Of a stretch of 64,000 nt of DNA, positions 35,276-49,400 are shown in pieces. Origin of the DNA: Berghia stephanieae (Eukaryota; Mollusca; Gastropoda; Nudibranchia; Aeolidiidae); the NCBI GenBank assembly GCA_034508935.3, contig CM067449.1, positions 30,398,569 through 30,462,568 of the forward strand. Reading direction: 5' to 3'. The translations under genes and the position numbers were made by a program. The number at the start of each line of letters is the position of its first letter. Positions within the stretch are counted from its first letter, which is position 1. The notes beneath the pieces are model-generated. The model made no database searches. It saw only the letters and a program-made list of their open reading frames with translations, and was not told the DNA's origin.

Positions 35276-36427
35276 AATGATAAAATTAGGTCACCTAGCC
35301 CCAGGGTGCTGTATTGCAGAGTGAGCTGGAATTTGGATTGTTAGAATTTATAGAGTACTGTAGTAGCAGATATATAAGAGAATGATAATAGACCTCCCCC
35401 CCCCCCCCCCCCCCCTCAATTAAAAGGCTTCACATAATTTGATTACTACATGTAAGAGCATTTATAGAAAAATACACACATCATGTACACAGTTAAAAAG
35501 AATTTATGTATATACATCTCATATACCAATCAAAAATAAGACATGAATGGGACTACAAGTATGGTTTTATAATGGCATTTTATGTAAATCAGTAAAAATA
35601 TATGGCAGCGGTCACAACTAAGTGACAATAGTGCAAATGAAAGATTACGAATCATCCAAAAGTCTTCAATTAAAAGATATATGCGTACTTAAAATCAATT
35701 TCTTAATTTATTTTTTTTGATGAAAATTCCTTGTTATCATTAAAAAAAATAAAAAATGGGATCAGACACTGGTGCTAGTGCTAGATAAAAATCTGAAAAG
35801 TAGTGAATGTGACAAAAGCAAAGAGAAAAATAAAATCATCCCCATAAACTCATGTTTCTTCAACAGGGTATTTAATAGTCTAGACAACTTAACATTGATT
35901 AGGTAAAGACTAGGGCATGGAAACAGTTTTATGCCTTCATCCTATTATGTATGCAATGTTTGTGGATTAAAGGTAAAAATCACACTTTTAAAATCAAGCT
36001 AATACTGATATGTTTAGCAAAGAACCTAAAACTAAAAAGGCTGTCAACACTGGCACAGGACAAGACATTTTAAATTTTGTTTGTAGAATTAAACAACTTG
36101 ATACACTATAACTTTAAGTAGATAATATTCAGAATATGGATCTAGAGTTGAGTTGGACTTGTGAGCGCCCATGAAAGACAAAAAACTATTTCAAACAAGA
36201 AACAGAACCAAATTCCAAGAGCGAATCTTTGGTTTGAGACCACCTAACAATTCCACTAATACACTAACCCAGGATCCCATGCTAAAATCTAAATGCTTGC
36301 TAAATAACAATAAGAAAGAGAGATGATTTTCAATGAAAAAATGTTCATTACCAAGAAAGAGATAAATCTGTCTCACTCTATCCTTTTCAATAAAGACTCA
36401 GATAGGGCCTAGGCGATTCCGAATCCA
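35276..36427. other. Unannotated stretch
   Basis: Holds a 20-base poly-C run (35396-35415). No coding, RNA or repeat homology recognised otherwise. Confidence 0.5.
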
Positions 36428-36640
36428 GAGGGCCGTTTGGCTCAGGGATACAGTCTTTGTTTTGTACCCAATAGGTACTGATTTCGACTACCCACCTCAT
36501 TGTGTGGCCTTGAGCAAATCACCTCGCCCTCGCTCAGTTTGCGGCTGATGCTGGGTTATTCCAGTCTTCCCTTGGAATAGACCCTAAAGACAAATTTCCC
36601 CTTGGGTATGAATAAAGGGAATTTTATTTTATTTTATTTA
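36428..36640 (+). repeat. SINE-like element with TTTTA tail (family E)
   Basis: The head has an A-box-like TTGGCTCAGGGATA. The middle has TGTGTGGCCTTGAGCAAATC, a block seen in many animal SINEs. The end is a TTTTA repeat tail. The B-box (GATTTCGACTACC) is eroded. Confidence 0.65.
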
Positions 36641-37245
36641 TGTCACAATAAAAGGGACAAAGGGTAAAGGCGGATAATAACTTCACCAAGTGACAAAAAG
36701 ATAAATGTCTTACTTTATCACTTTCAACAAAGGCTTCAGGTAAGGCCCAGATGTACCCAGAACAAGGACATAAATTACATCCAGAACAAGGACATAAATT
36801 ACACGAGAAAAGGATAAAGAGTGATAAAAGAGATATCAAGGCTCTGGGGAGATTGGGTAAATCCCACCCATTGCAAAAGAACCGATAAAAATTAAAGGGA
36901 CTTTTGGGGAAAATAAATAAAGGTAATCAGGTAATGAGGATGTGTGGAATGCAAAAAAAAACCATTTCAAAATTTGAGTGTTCTCTATGAATGTCATTAT
37001 AGTTATAGAGAATAAGTAAATTATGCTTTAATATCGGCATAGAAGAAATATATGGTCAAATATATAATATTTGAACCAAGACATTCAATTAAGTACATTT
37101 TATAGATAGATCTATAAGAAGTTCCTGATTTTCAATCAATATAGCATAAGGGAGTTCTGTTGTTAAGATGAAAGCAAATTAATATTCATAAACCTTTTGA
37201 ATACATAAAAAAGTATTGAAGAACAAAAAATTTCGTCTTGAGTTA

Positions 37246-38267
37246 CAGTGCAACCTCTGGGTAACGATACCCCTTGATAGCGACATTGACCTCTGATCCC
37301 GAAATTTAGTAATAACCTCCAAATAGCTATAACTATAAACGTTTCAGTAAAACCCTTGATTAACAACATCGTTATAGCAACAAACTGCAGTTGAAACCGA
37401 TGCTTGATACCCGACCATCGTCATCTCATACTCTTGAACAATAAAAAACGTTTTTCCCCCTCCCAATAAGATTGCTTTGTTACTGACCAATAGAACACAT
37501 ATTTAATACACTGTGGATTCAGCACCAGTTCATATGGAACCACAGCAAAAGAAGATTATCAGTGCTTGGAACTCTCAAGGGTCCATTAACCTTCCCTGTC
37601 TGAGATCAGTGGAGGTAAATAATATCGGGCAATGCTGTGTCCAATGGGCACATTTATGGATATTTATGGTCTTATATTATAATACACGTTGGAATAGCGG
37701 GAAAACAATGACAGCCTCTTTCACTTTATTGTTTTCATTTAATAAATCAATTATTGTTTTTCTAAACATCAGTCCAAATTTGATATTATTGCGTGTAATA
37801 CCTAGTTAAAAAAAAAATACAGTAAGATGTAAATTGTGGAGTACTTAAATAAAAAGTTTGATATTCAAAACTCATCATCAGCATCGCATGGACTTTAATT
37901 AATGCGTATTAAAAGTAGATGTGAGCATCTGTGTTCTTGTGCCATATCATCATTTTGACACTTGATTTTCTGGATTTATTCCTAGCTTTGTTAAATCGCG
38001 TTGGAGCACTGTTTACGATCAAAACATTGACAATACACTTTGGGAAAGTGTAACTGGTATATCCTATGTAAACAGAAGAAATACACATTCTAACGTCGTT
38101 ACGAGGTGTCTTCTCTCAGACACTGGTCAGTGCATTGCACTGTATGTATTCACGGGTCTCACCACGCCCCCTTTTCCCACCATGTTGAAAACCCGGAATA
38201 ACGACACCCCTGGATAACAACATAATTTCCAGGTCTGGGGAAATGTCGTTATCCAGGGGTTGCACTG
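37246..38267. mobile_element. pogo/Tc1-like MITE, 1022 bp
   Basis: Left end CAGTGCAACCTCTGGGTAAC pairs with the complement of the right end (CAGTGCAACCCCTGGATAAC), and each end is bordered by TA, the target duplication of the Tc1/mariner/pogo group. Additional TAACGA/GATAGCGAC words near both ends suggest longer, eroded inverted repeats. A 98-codon frame inside (37513-37809) has no recognisable homology. Confidence 0.8.
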
Positions 38268-39829
38268 TATTTCTTGTTACACATTCTTCTATTGACGCTG
38301 TTATATCTATTTTTGTTCAGTACTGTTATGACTCATAGATTCGGGTAGTTTATTATTTCTTTACCTTGAATATATATAGCTACAAACTTTTCTGAGTACA
38401 TGTGTTTCAGATTAAATCATAAAATCAGTAAAAACAACAAGTTAAACAAACAAATTCAGTAAATTTATCTATGGTCTCTTACATTTATACTGCTTAAAAA
38501 AAAATAATTTAAATATGGAATGGAAAAAGAAAAAGAAGTGAAAATAACTTTTACATAAAGAGAGGAATGTATGCAAGCTCACAAACCCGTAAATATTTTC
38601 ATTCTGGAATTGGTTTTGTTATAAATGAATTAAAAATAAATAAAACATTAGCAACAACAAAAATAATCATATTCCAAGTATAATATAAAAATACACCATG
38701 GTGGAAGATCAAAAATAATAATAATAAATTATAAAGCAATTACAATCAATTTATTTTTCTTTGCATCATAAAAATTTAAAGACTGGTATGTAAAACACAA
38801 CTTCATTAACCTGAGACTGAATTTCTTTTAAATCATATTTTCTCCGATTATATCATTTTTCTGGACATACAGTAGAACACGGATTTAACAAATAATCCCA
38901 TGCAGATAAAAATTGTTCTTAATTTAAGACATAAATAACAATATAGAAGCTTCAATCTAATTAACGAAGACATAAAATGTGGACGTTTTGGGTTTCCCCT
39001 TTGTCAACAAAATATGAATATATCTATCTCTAATCAATACTTTTGAAAATCCACAGCTTCTTGCATCTCGATATTAACTTTGAGTGATGTAATGCCATGT
39101 TTGAGAGGGAAACTCCTCTGTTCAAGGGTTAACAACCATTGAAGGTCAATAAAAATGGACGAAATTTATGTTGGCTGTACAAATAAGGTACACTTTGTTA
39201 AAACTCTTATACCTTGAGTTTGAACCCTGTTCCAGGCACCATGACTTAAGACACACATTTGTCCTGCGTCCTAAGGGGAATTCCACCCACTACTAAAAAT
39301 GAAGGGGACATTTTTTGTTCGAAAAGCAAGAAGCTTTACATTTTTCCATTATCTGAATGAATATTAATTACCCAAGGGGCGCAGTGGCTGAGTGGTTAAG
39401 GCATTTCACTGTGACCCTTGTTGGCCATTTTGGCTCATGACTGACCTTTACGATGTCAATAAGATATAGATAACAAGCAATTGAAATGCCTCTCATATAA
39501 CAATCTCTATTGACCTTATTTTTCCATTCTAGATTTTAAAAGATTCGGACATTTAAAACTCGTGTCTTTTCTTCGATCATTAATATATTGTGACCAATAA
39601 TAACAATAATAATAATAACAATAATAATAATAATAATCAGAAGAAGAAGAAGTAAAAGAAGAACAGTAAAAGCATTAAAAATATCTTCTTGAAAAACATT
39701 CACTAGCATTAATCTAATATGTAGACATTAAGAGCATGTTTACGAGCAATATTCAAAAACGCACATATTGCACATTAAATATTTGCAATTTATAATCGTT
39801 ATGAAAATGTTTGCTTGTATACACAAATA
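38268..39829. other. Intergenic stretch downstream of the ligase gene
   Basis: AT-rich. At 38945-39020 a segment matches part of the inverted repeats at 45195-45527 (GGTTTCCCCTTTGTCAACAA). At 39376-39420 a tRNA-like head without a body is visible (GCAGTGGCTGAGTGGTTAAG). An AAT/AAC repeat lies at 39593-39650. No gene seen. Confidence 0.5.
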
Positions 39830-42800
39830 TTATGTAATATTTAAAATATTTAATACTTGATAGATCAATTTGTCTCTTTTAAATCGATCTTTTTCCACAA
39901 CTTCCACAATCTTCTCAAAACCTGTCAGAGTTCCCTTGACACTTTTATCTTTCTTTTCATTATCCTTACACATTTCATCTTGCCCCGCAGCTGCCATTGA
40001 TGATGATGATGGTGACGATGATGTGGATTTATCCAGGGGAAGAGAATTATGGCCCAAGTCAAAACCAAAAACTGCAATAGATCCTCCATATGACGTAGCC
40101 TTTGTCATAATGGCAATGCAGCAAACATCTTTACTTTCATCATTACCAAGAGAATAATATCTTAAAGACATATTCTTGTCGCTACAAAGACTAATATGGG
40201 ATTCACTATCTGAATCTAAATCATTGCTTCTGAGAGTTAACGAGGACAGTGGATTCTCAGTCCTTGGTGATTGGGAGGTGGTGCAGGATGACCCTTTCAT
40301 GCTGTAGTCTTGATGGAATTTAAAGTAGACCAGGGAAGTGGGAAAGGTGACGTGGGAAGAACATGTAGATGACAAGCAATGCTCACAATGCTCGTCGTGA
40401 TCGCTGTCTATGACATTGTTGATTTCGTCCTCATTTTCATCATTATATTCCACAGAGATGACACTCACATTGGTATTGCTACCCATAGACTGTAACACGC
40501 CCTCTTTGAATGGGATTTCTGTGATGAACAAATGAATTAAATTTAAAAAGAAAAAAAAAAAGGATCAATAACAACAACAGCAACTAAACAACTAAATGCC
40601 TGCTTGCTTATAAAGGCCTGTTCAGCTTCAGTTTCCCCTTTACTCATGAAACAGAAATTTTTCAATCTTCAAATTTGTCACTCTAATTGCCCGGTCTTTT
40701 GATATCATTTCACCTGTATACCTGTTTCTTTGCTTTGTTTTGTTTTGCCAGTGAATGAATGTTGTTGAGTCTCATTCATCATAATTAAAACAAAAACAAC
40801 ACAAAACTCGAGCTTTTATATAGTGCAATATCTACTTAAAGTTCCCAAAGCGCTTTACAAGGGGTTCCTAGCCAACAGCAAGACTTAACATGTAGGACGA
40901 GATATGACGCTTGTGAGGCCATATTAAAATTATTTTGGACAGAGACAACACTATTAACAGCCAGGTACTTATTTTACACATGAGTATGGTGTGAAAATGT
41001 GAGTAAAGAGCCTTTTCCTTTTTTAAATTATCAACAAAAAAAAAACAATTAAAAAAAAATAATTAAATTGAGTCATAAATTTAATTCGTGATATCAATTG
41101 CACATAATGATTATTTCTTAATGACAATATTTGAGAATAAACAGAAAATGTCACTTTTGTTAAATGTAAAGGTAGGCTAATAGTAATAAAGGATCATAAC
41201 AATTTCTTAGTGCATGAAAATATAAAATAAAAACCATCAACATAATATAAAAAGAAGGGTTTTATAAAAGAAAAACACATGTACAGTGCAGCATGGATAT
41301 ATCGAAAACGCTTAAATTGACATCATGTATATTTGACATCACACCAAAGTCACAATAGACACTTATACTGTGCAATTCCTGAATAATGACATTGCCAGGG
41401 CGGGGTAATCATGTCAATATCCATGATTGTCATAATTGCAAGGTTTTGAAAATGGAGGAAAAAAAGGGCATGATTGGACTTCAATGCAAAGCACAGTCCA
41501 CTGGTTATAATTAAACATGTCACCTGTAGGTCCCTGTTGAACTGCAGTATTGTACATCATTATCATTAATATTATCATTATAGTGCAACATTGAAATCTT
41601 GAACAAGACTGGGCCTATTTGTTCGAGATTTCCATGTCTTTGAGTTTTCCATGTTGAGTATTCAAAAAAAAAATATTAAGAATGTGAGGGGGGGGGGGGG
41701 GGGGGGGGGGGGGTAAATGTCGGTGGTTTTGGTAAGATCTCATTATAATGAGGTGTAGCTTTAGTTTGTCTTATTTCATTCAATAACAGTGGTATAATGT
41801 TCCACTTTCAGTGCACTATAATGAGAAGACAAGTTGAAGACAAATTCAACACAGCCATTATTACTATTATATAAAGTTTCAGCCTAAATAATCAATGATG
41901 ACTACGCAGCCCTTACCTCTTTTTAACACTTCTCAACAAATTTAAGGTGCCCAATTGACTAGTTAGTATGGTGAGTCAAGCAATAATTATACTACTGTTC
42001 GAATCAGGGACCTACAAGTCAGAAGCTGTGTGTAGCACAAGACAATAAAGCATGAATTAAAATGATATAAATAATGACGATGAGCATATTATAACTATTC
42101 TCATCAAAACAAATGACAAAAACATCTTACCAAAGATCTTAGCGGTGAAATAAGAAGCAATTCCTGTTGTCAAGAGATTTCCTCCTTTCTTGAGGAACTG
42201 AGTCAATTTACTTGTGAGGCGCACTGAGTCACAAACATCTTCAGTCAAAACTAAAAGGTCACAACTTTTCATCCATTCATCTGATACAAATGATTTTTTT
42301 TTAAAATGAGGTTTAAATTGTTATCACAAAACATTCGAAATCAATTACTATAAAATGCAAAATGTTAAAAAACAAAAAAAACAGGAAAATAGAAGCCCCC
42401 CCCTTCCCTCATTACCATTATTGTTGACAATTTCAAATGTTGTAAAACTTTACAGTAGAGCCTAAGGCCCATGAAGGCTGGACTTTATCTCGGTTTCTAC
42501 AGCATTAAATTAAAAATAACAAATTACTTGTTCATCTTAGAAATATGATCCTAGTCAATCCGACATACTACCCCCCCCCCCCCTCCCCACCCCCCCAGAT
42601 CAAACAGACCCTGTTACTGCAATCACTGGTGCTGGGAGATAACTATAAGCAAAATGCCTTTCTCAATGGTTTACCCATTAAATTGCATTTTCGCTGACTC
42701 GAATCCTCAGATCTAATTTAGGTCATGTGAGTCCAAGACTGCTACATAATATTGCAAATTTCATTTTGTTATCAAATGTTTTAACAAATGAAATTTTAAA

Positions 42801-43415
42801 AAAAACAATTTTAGACGCCCACCTCCCCACCCACCCACCTCAGAAAACAAAACAACCCAACAGAACTGAACCTGCATAGTAAAATGGAATTTATTAATTT
42901 TTCTCTCCTTTTTTTTTGTAGATTAAAAAAAAAAAGGGGAAAGGGGGGGGGGGGGGGGGTGTGTAGAGGGTGGAATAGTGGGCAAACTCTCACTTTTTAA
43001 ATTGTTTGTCACTATAAATGACAGAAAAATTGATTAAAACCTTATTAATTTCAGAGTTCTTCAAATTAAATTAACATTTTTCTCTTTTTGTGCACAATAT
43101 CATAGCAATCACCATTAGTCAAGACCTCACATTTAGCTCACCTGCCTGAGTAACTGCAGTTTCTGGAACAGAGCAAACAACCCACTTGGTCGTATCTATG
43201 ATGGAAGTGAGTTTACTTGCCACTACAGCGGCTGATCGGGATGATGTCAAACCAGTGAAGACCACCAGAATCTTACGTTGGACTTTACAACGTATGCTGA
43301 AATAGTCAGACCGTCCCGACAATATTTCTCCAGTTCTCTTATCTGTAATATATGATCAATAAAATTAATAAAAATTAAAAATGAAAACAAAACAATACAC
43401 ATGCTTGCTTACACA

Positions 43416-43448
<33 letters not shown>

Positions 43449-46400
43449 TTTTATATACATAAACATTTATGTAAGAAAAATAACAGGACAAACAGAAAAA
43501 AATAACATGAGTGTTTTTCTTTTCAAAATTAGTTTACAAAATACATCCGGAATTTGCTACTTTTTGTAAATATTGAAATTCATAAAGTCGAACATACAAT
43601 TGTGTGAAATACAGCTGATCCCATATAGACACATTAACCATTAGTTGGTTTATTTGTGACTTGGCCACTCAACTGAACATCAAAAACATCTAAAAAACTA
43701 ATTGCCCTGCCACTCAACATTTGACTACAGGCATGCTGATAATTCTTCCAGCTCAAAAATAATTTAAAGATATTATCATTAATTTAGATTAATTATGCAC
43801 GTTCAGGTGCTGTATGAGAAAAAAAAAAGATCCAAATGTGGAATGCTCAGTTCATATAATAAAATCACAATACTTTGCGTAAATAAAGTTAAACATTTCT
43901 AATTTCATATTTTAGAAATTTCAATACCTCAATGCACGTGACTTACATAGAGTTATACTTGCACGACAAACACATATAGCATTTAATTGCAATGTAAAAA
44001 GTAATCTTTCAGAATCATAAGGCCAGAGTTTATCCAGGTTTATGTAGCTTTGAATAGACATTATCATATTTTTTCCAGCCTTTTAATTTTTTTTTTGGTT
44101 ATGAATACAATACAGTGATAGATTAATATATCCAAAAGTAATTTAACAAAAAAAGTTAAAATGTTATGGAGCAAGCCTTTTTCGGTGATAAATTTTCAAT
44201 GTGGCAAAGTATACATATAAATTTATTGTCATAGTTAGAACCTGAACGCTCTATACAAATCATTGGACTAATAAACCCACTTATCGCAGTGACCCTAAAG
44301 ATATCGATTTTTCAATAGTTAAGATATATAGAATATCTCAAACTATGAATTACAATCACTTTTTATCACAAAAATTCTAGTTTATGTACTTTAAATTAGT
44401 ATGATCTTTCATTTGATGCGATTTTGGCAAAGTACATAACCATGCCATGAAAAAAACAAAAAATAGAATGATGGAGGGTGTAAAAAACCTTGTTATTTCA
44501 ACCATTTCCACACTAAATGAAAAATAATTGCAACACAAAAAATAGTGAGTGGCAACCAATAAATTGCTTAGACAGAAAAGCAGTTGAATAAGATAAGATA
44601 ATGATTAACTAAACTTGGTTATAATAAATAATGCTGAATTCATTAAAACTATTCTTACTTGAGTAAAATGAATTTAAAAATCCTAATTAGTAATCCAAAA
44701 AATCCCCCCCCCCCCCCAAAAAAAAAAAAAACAAAAAACAAAAAACAAAAAAAAAACAACCCAAAAAAGCTGACAACAAGTTGAAAACAGTCAGATATAA
44801 CAATTTTCAAATAAAAGACTATAGATAATGTGGAAAATAATGAAAACAGTGAATAAGTTATTTCAAAGGCGTCATTTCAATAGTCATATCTATCTATCTA
44901 TGAATGAATAGTTTAAAGCTTAGAATTTCATCCATAGACAAGATAATCAACCACTTTGTTAGCCCTCTACCAATTACAAAGTGAACAATGATTAACTTAT
45001 GAAAATTTGGAAGTAATGAATACGAAAAAAAATAATTCTCGGCCTTTTTTAGACATTTTTGTTTGTTTGTTTGTTTGCTACCTTTTCATACCTATAAATG
45101 AAAGTGTTCTTTGATTTCTCAATGTAATGACCTTTCTGAATCGTCATAGGAACACCCGCTTTCAAGTGAAGGTGAAGTTTCTAACTCAAGGCCTAAATGA
45201 CAATGTGAAATTGAATGTAAACTTCAATTTAATATACGAAAACAGATAAAATGGACGTTTCAGGTTTCCCCTTTCCCAACAACACAAGATGAATGAAACA
45301 TGACAGATGTATGAGATAATGTGGTAGTGGCGTTGTTAACAACATTCATTTATGTGTATGAAAAGGTAGCAAACAAACAAACAAAAGTGTCTGAAATACC
45401 ACATTATCTCTTTCGTCTGTAGTTTTTCATCCATCCTGTTTTGTTGAGAAAGGGGAAACCTGAAACATCCATTTTATCTGTTTTCGTATATCAAATTAAA
45501 GCTTACATTCAATTTCACATTTTCGTCTATTTCTTCGAGCTTCGAGCAGCACCATTTACATTACCTAACTCAAGTCCTCACAGTAAGGCAAGTGTGACAT
45601 AACCTATTACCTATGGATAACAAGTGAAGGACAACACTATGGTGCCATTGCCAACTTAATGACTTAAGTTCATATCAAACGTATGGACTGCAATCTGTTT
45701 TCTATCCAAAAGCAAGAGTTTATTTAAACCCATAAAACTATTTCGAATGTCTTCAAAAATAGTCAAGCAGATGCCAATTTAATCAATGAATTAATAAGAA
45801 CATTATAGAGCACAAAAAGGGCTCAATTTCTTGAAAATTTGCAAAGGGCAATGCAGACCAGTAACAGCAAGTAAGAAAAAAAAGCAGTTGAATCCAACTA
45901 TTGTCATCTACATTGATGTCAACATTGATGTTTTGTTCTGATTGTGGAATGCAGAATTGTCTCTTCATGAAATCAAAATTTAATTAGTTATGAAAAATAA
46001 CATCTCAACGAAACCATACTCATTGCCAATTTTAAGGGAAAAAATACAAATACAAAAATAAAACAACCCACCCCCCTCCCAAAATAAACCTTATAGGGTT
46101 TCTACATGACTAAATTAAAAGAAGAAAAACAACAAAAAAATGATAAAAAATTACTTTTGTATCCAATGGCATAAGCAATCTAAAAAATAAATCAAAAGAC
46201 TTAAACTTAAAGACAGGATAGAAAATAAATTCTCTGTGAAGATCACATTTACCCATAAATTTAATCTCCCAATTGTCACCAACTTCCAAAAATTCTCCAT
46301 TGATAACACGATTCTCAGGAGAACATGTGACAGAGATGGGGCACCCTTTTTGGAACAGATTGTGAGTCCTGTATTTCAACAAGTTGCTGGTTCGAGATAC

Positions 46401-49400
46401 CAAACTTTCTTCTAAGGCAAGGCAAACATCGGATAAAAATTCTTCTCTGTCAAAGATGATAAAAATTGAATTTATAAAATCTTTTTACCACGAGTATATC
46501 AGTGTTGTTTTTCAGATCACTCTGTTGGTCACTAAATCTCAGTTATTTGTATTATATATTGATATATATCCTAAATAAGGAGACTTGACCAAAATGAAAG
46601 ATCAAACAAATACAGGAAATATATTAATTTTTAAAAATTAGTAAAAACAATAAAATATTAATGAAAACTATGAAGGTGAATAATTAGGTTTGTGGCAGGG
46701 TAATAATAAAAAAAAAAAAAATCAGAAAAGTGGTATGTATAATATACAATGCCAGATAAAGTACATAGATTGATACAAGAATTGTATTCTGAAAATTTCA
46801 GCAACAAATAAAAAAGAGACAGAGGAGGCAAATTAAACATATTCTGAGAACATTCTTTTTATAGATATTTGAGCTTTTTTTGGAGCTTTTATATAGAGAA
46901 ATATCCATTAAATATGCTCAAAGTGCTATACAAGGGGTCCATGACCAACAGTTACAAGTAACATGTAGAACGAAACACGACGCCTATAAGGCGATATTAC
47001 CATTTTTTTTCTGACAAAGACAACGCTGTCAACGGCCAGGTACACATTTTACACCTGAGTACGGTGAAACAATGTGAGTAAAAATCCTTTTTCAAGGACT
47101 CAACAATGAGCCGACTGAGGCTGGAACCCAGGACCTTCCAATCCGAAAGCGAGAGTGTCATACCACAAGACCACATATATAAAATGTTGTCTCTGTTAAA
47201 TAGCGGAAATAGAGTTCATAATATAATATAACAAGCTTGACTCTCCAGAGAAATGTCATGGAAAAATAACTTGATATATGGGTAAGTTGATTACACGAAG
47301 TCAATGTATATTTGACATTAACAGAAAATAATATCAGTTAGATAATAACTCACTGATAGTGACACTTAAGTTGCTATTATCTTGTCTTGTGATATCATTT
47401 AAAAAAAAATAAATGTCTAAATTAATAAACGAACAAAAACAAACAGAAACAAAAACGCCCAACCTCACCTCCCCCCAAAACAAAAAACAAAAACAAAAAG
47501 GTTCACAAAAGTGAAGCTCGACCCCAGAACCTTCCGATCTGAAAGCGAATGTCCTACCACAAGACCACATATTCGCCCAATATTCCGCTCTATTTAGCAC
47601 ACCTTCGTAACCAAGCGGACACTTCTTTTTGTTTACACTTCAAAATCCCTGCGCTCTATTTGATTTTTGAGTAACGCATTTATGTTTTTTGTGTTTATTG
47701 TTGTTGGCTGAAGAAGCATTTTGAGCACGAAAAAATTCTTCTTTGTATTTTGTTCTTTTTTGAAGCTGTCATATTCATTTTTGTTTATGACCTTCTGCTT
47801 TAAATGGCAAAGAAATCCACATCAATCACTTTTCAAAAGATAAAGACAATTTAAGACTGATTAAAAAATATAATTAAATAACTTAAACAGTAACTTTTAA
47901 ATATCAAAATTTCACAATGAAATGGAATGAATCATATTTTTTTGTTAGTTTAGTAAATTGTGTTCAAATCAACAGCAACAAGAAAATCAAGCTACCACTA
48001 CCGAGATCCCAAAACCTTACAAAAGAAAGATATAATATAAAGTAAAGAATTTAAACAAATAACTGCAATCCAATAATTTTTATGGACAAAAAAAGGAAGA
48101 AAGAAAATTGAGAAAAAAAACCATGACTTGGGATCGATCTGCCCATGTATTTTGCTACATGCTTGCAGTTAATTATCATAGTACAATCGAAGCCAGTAAT
48201 TAGAACAATGCTTAACTGAAACAGACTATTAATTGGAATGATTTGTTAACTGGAAATATGCGCCTGTCAACTGGAACAATTTCAGAGCATGATCAAAAAA
48301 TTTGTCAATTAACCCTGGTCAAAAAATGTTTATAGTAAGAGGAATAAAGAATTGCTCTAAGTGTGGTTCTAGAAAACACTTAAGTTGACAATTGACATGA
48401 CAATTAGTCACTTACAATGCATTTCCTTTTATCATATTTGCTAGGATTAACAAATTGAGCATCTTTGGGAGTAACAAATAATTAATAAGAGTGTGGCTAA
48501 TGATACAACTGATTGCTGGCTTTTGAAGAGACTTGCCCCACTGGTTGAAATTGAGGGGCATAAGTGTAATGACAACTCCATTTAAATACATGGTCATTAC
48601 AGATGGTCACTCACTTATTTTTCATGTTATCACGGTGATGAGGTAAAGGCAAATAATATGAAAAGTGTTAGGCAAAATGTTAGACATACAACTGAAAGGA
48701 AGCGCTGTATTACTTTTGCTATAACTATCACAAAAAACAATGCAAGGTTTGATAGGTTGTTCCAATAATGAAGGCAATCTGCGGAATCTGTTAATTGAAA
48801 CGATTTTTGTTATGGTACTATTCCAATTATGCAGCTTCTATTGTATTAAAGTAGACTAAAGTTAAGTTTATTTAGTACTGATGAAATTAAGTATGGACCA
48901 TTACATAACTGTAAAAAAGGAAAAACTCTAATGGAAGTATGTTAAAATCAACAGTAAATACCGAAACAAACAGATTTGTTATGAGATACAATAAAAAATA
49001 TTATAAACCAAAGAAACTTCCTAAAAGAGTACTTAAAAAAAAAAAACTTTCTAATTTCTTACCGACACACTTGTCTGCCATTCCTCTCACACATAAGGCT
49101 TGCAGCTATACTGTAAAGCTCTGCATTTCTTCGAATATCTGCATTGACATTAATCCCCATTCCAAGAATGATAAGACATGAATTAGAACCTGTGAAGGAA
49201 TAGTTTTCATGAGATGAAAAACGTTTCAAATACTTAAAAACATCTATTACTACCACTACTATTACCCCCCCCCCCCCCTCCCCACCACTAAAATGATTAC
49301 TGCAACTGTTACGGAGTTGCCAACCCTTAATGCATGTAAATCAAGATAAGACAATTACAAAATCAGGATTTTTTTTCAATAGCATACCTATTCAAATCAA

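Noticed and set aside
37513-37809. A 98-codon frame in the pogo-like MITE
   Set aside because: No transposase motifs or recognisable homology; likely chance.
39870-40157. A 95-codon plus-strand frame
   Set aside because: Antisense shadow of the last exon of the ligase gene.
41580-41820. Possible small MITE with TATAGTGCA ends
   Set aside because: The inverted match is only about nine bases before it decays, with no flank repeat.
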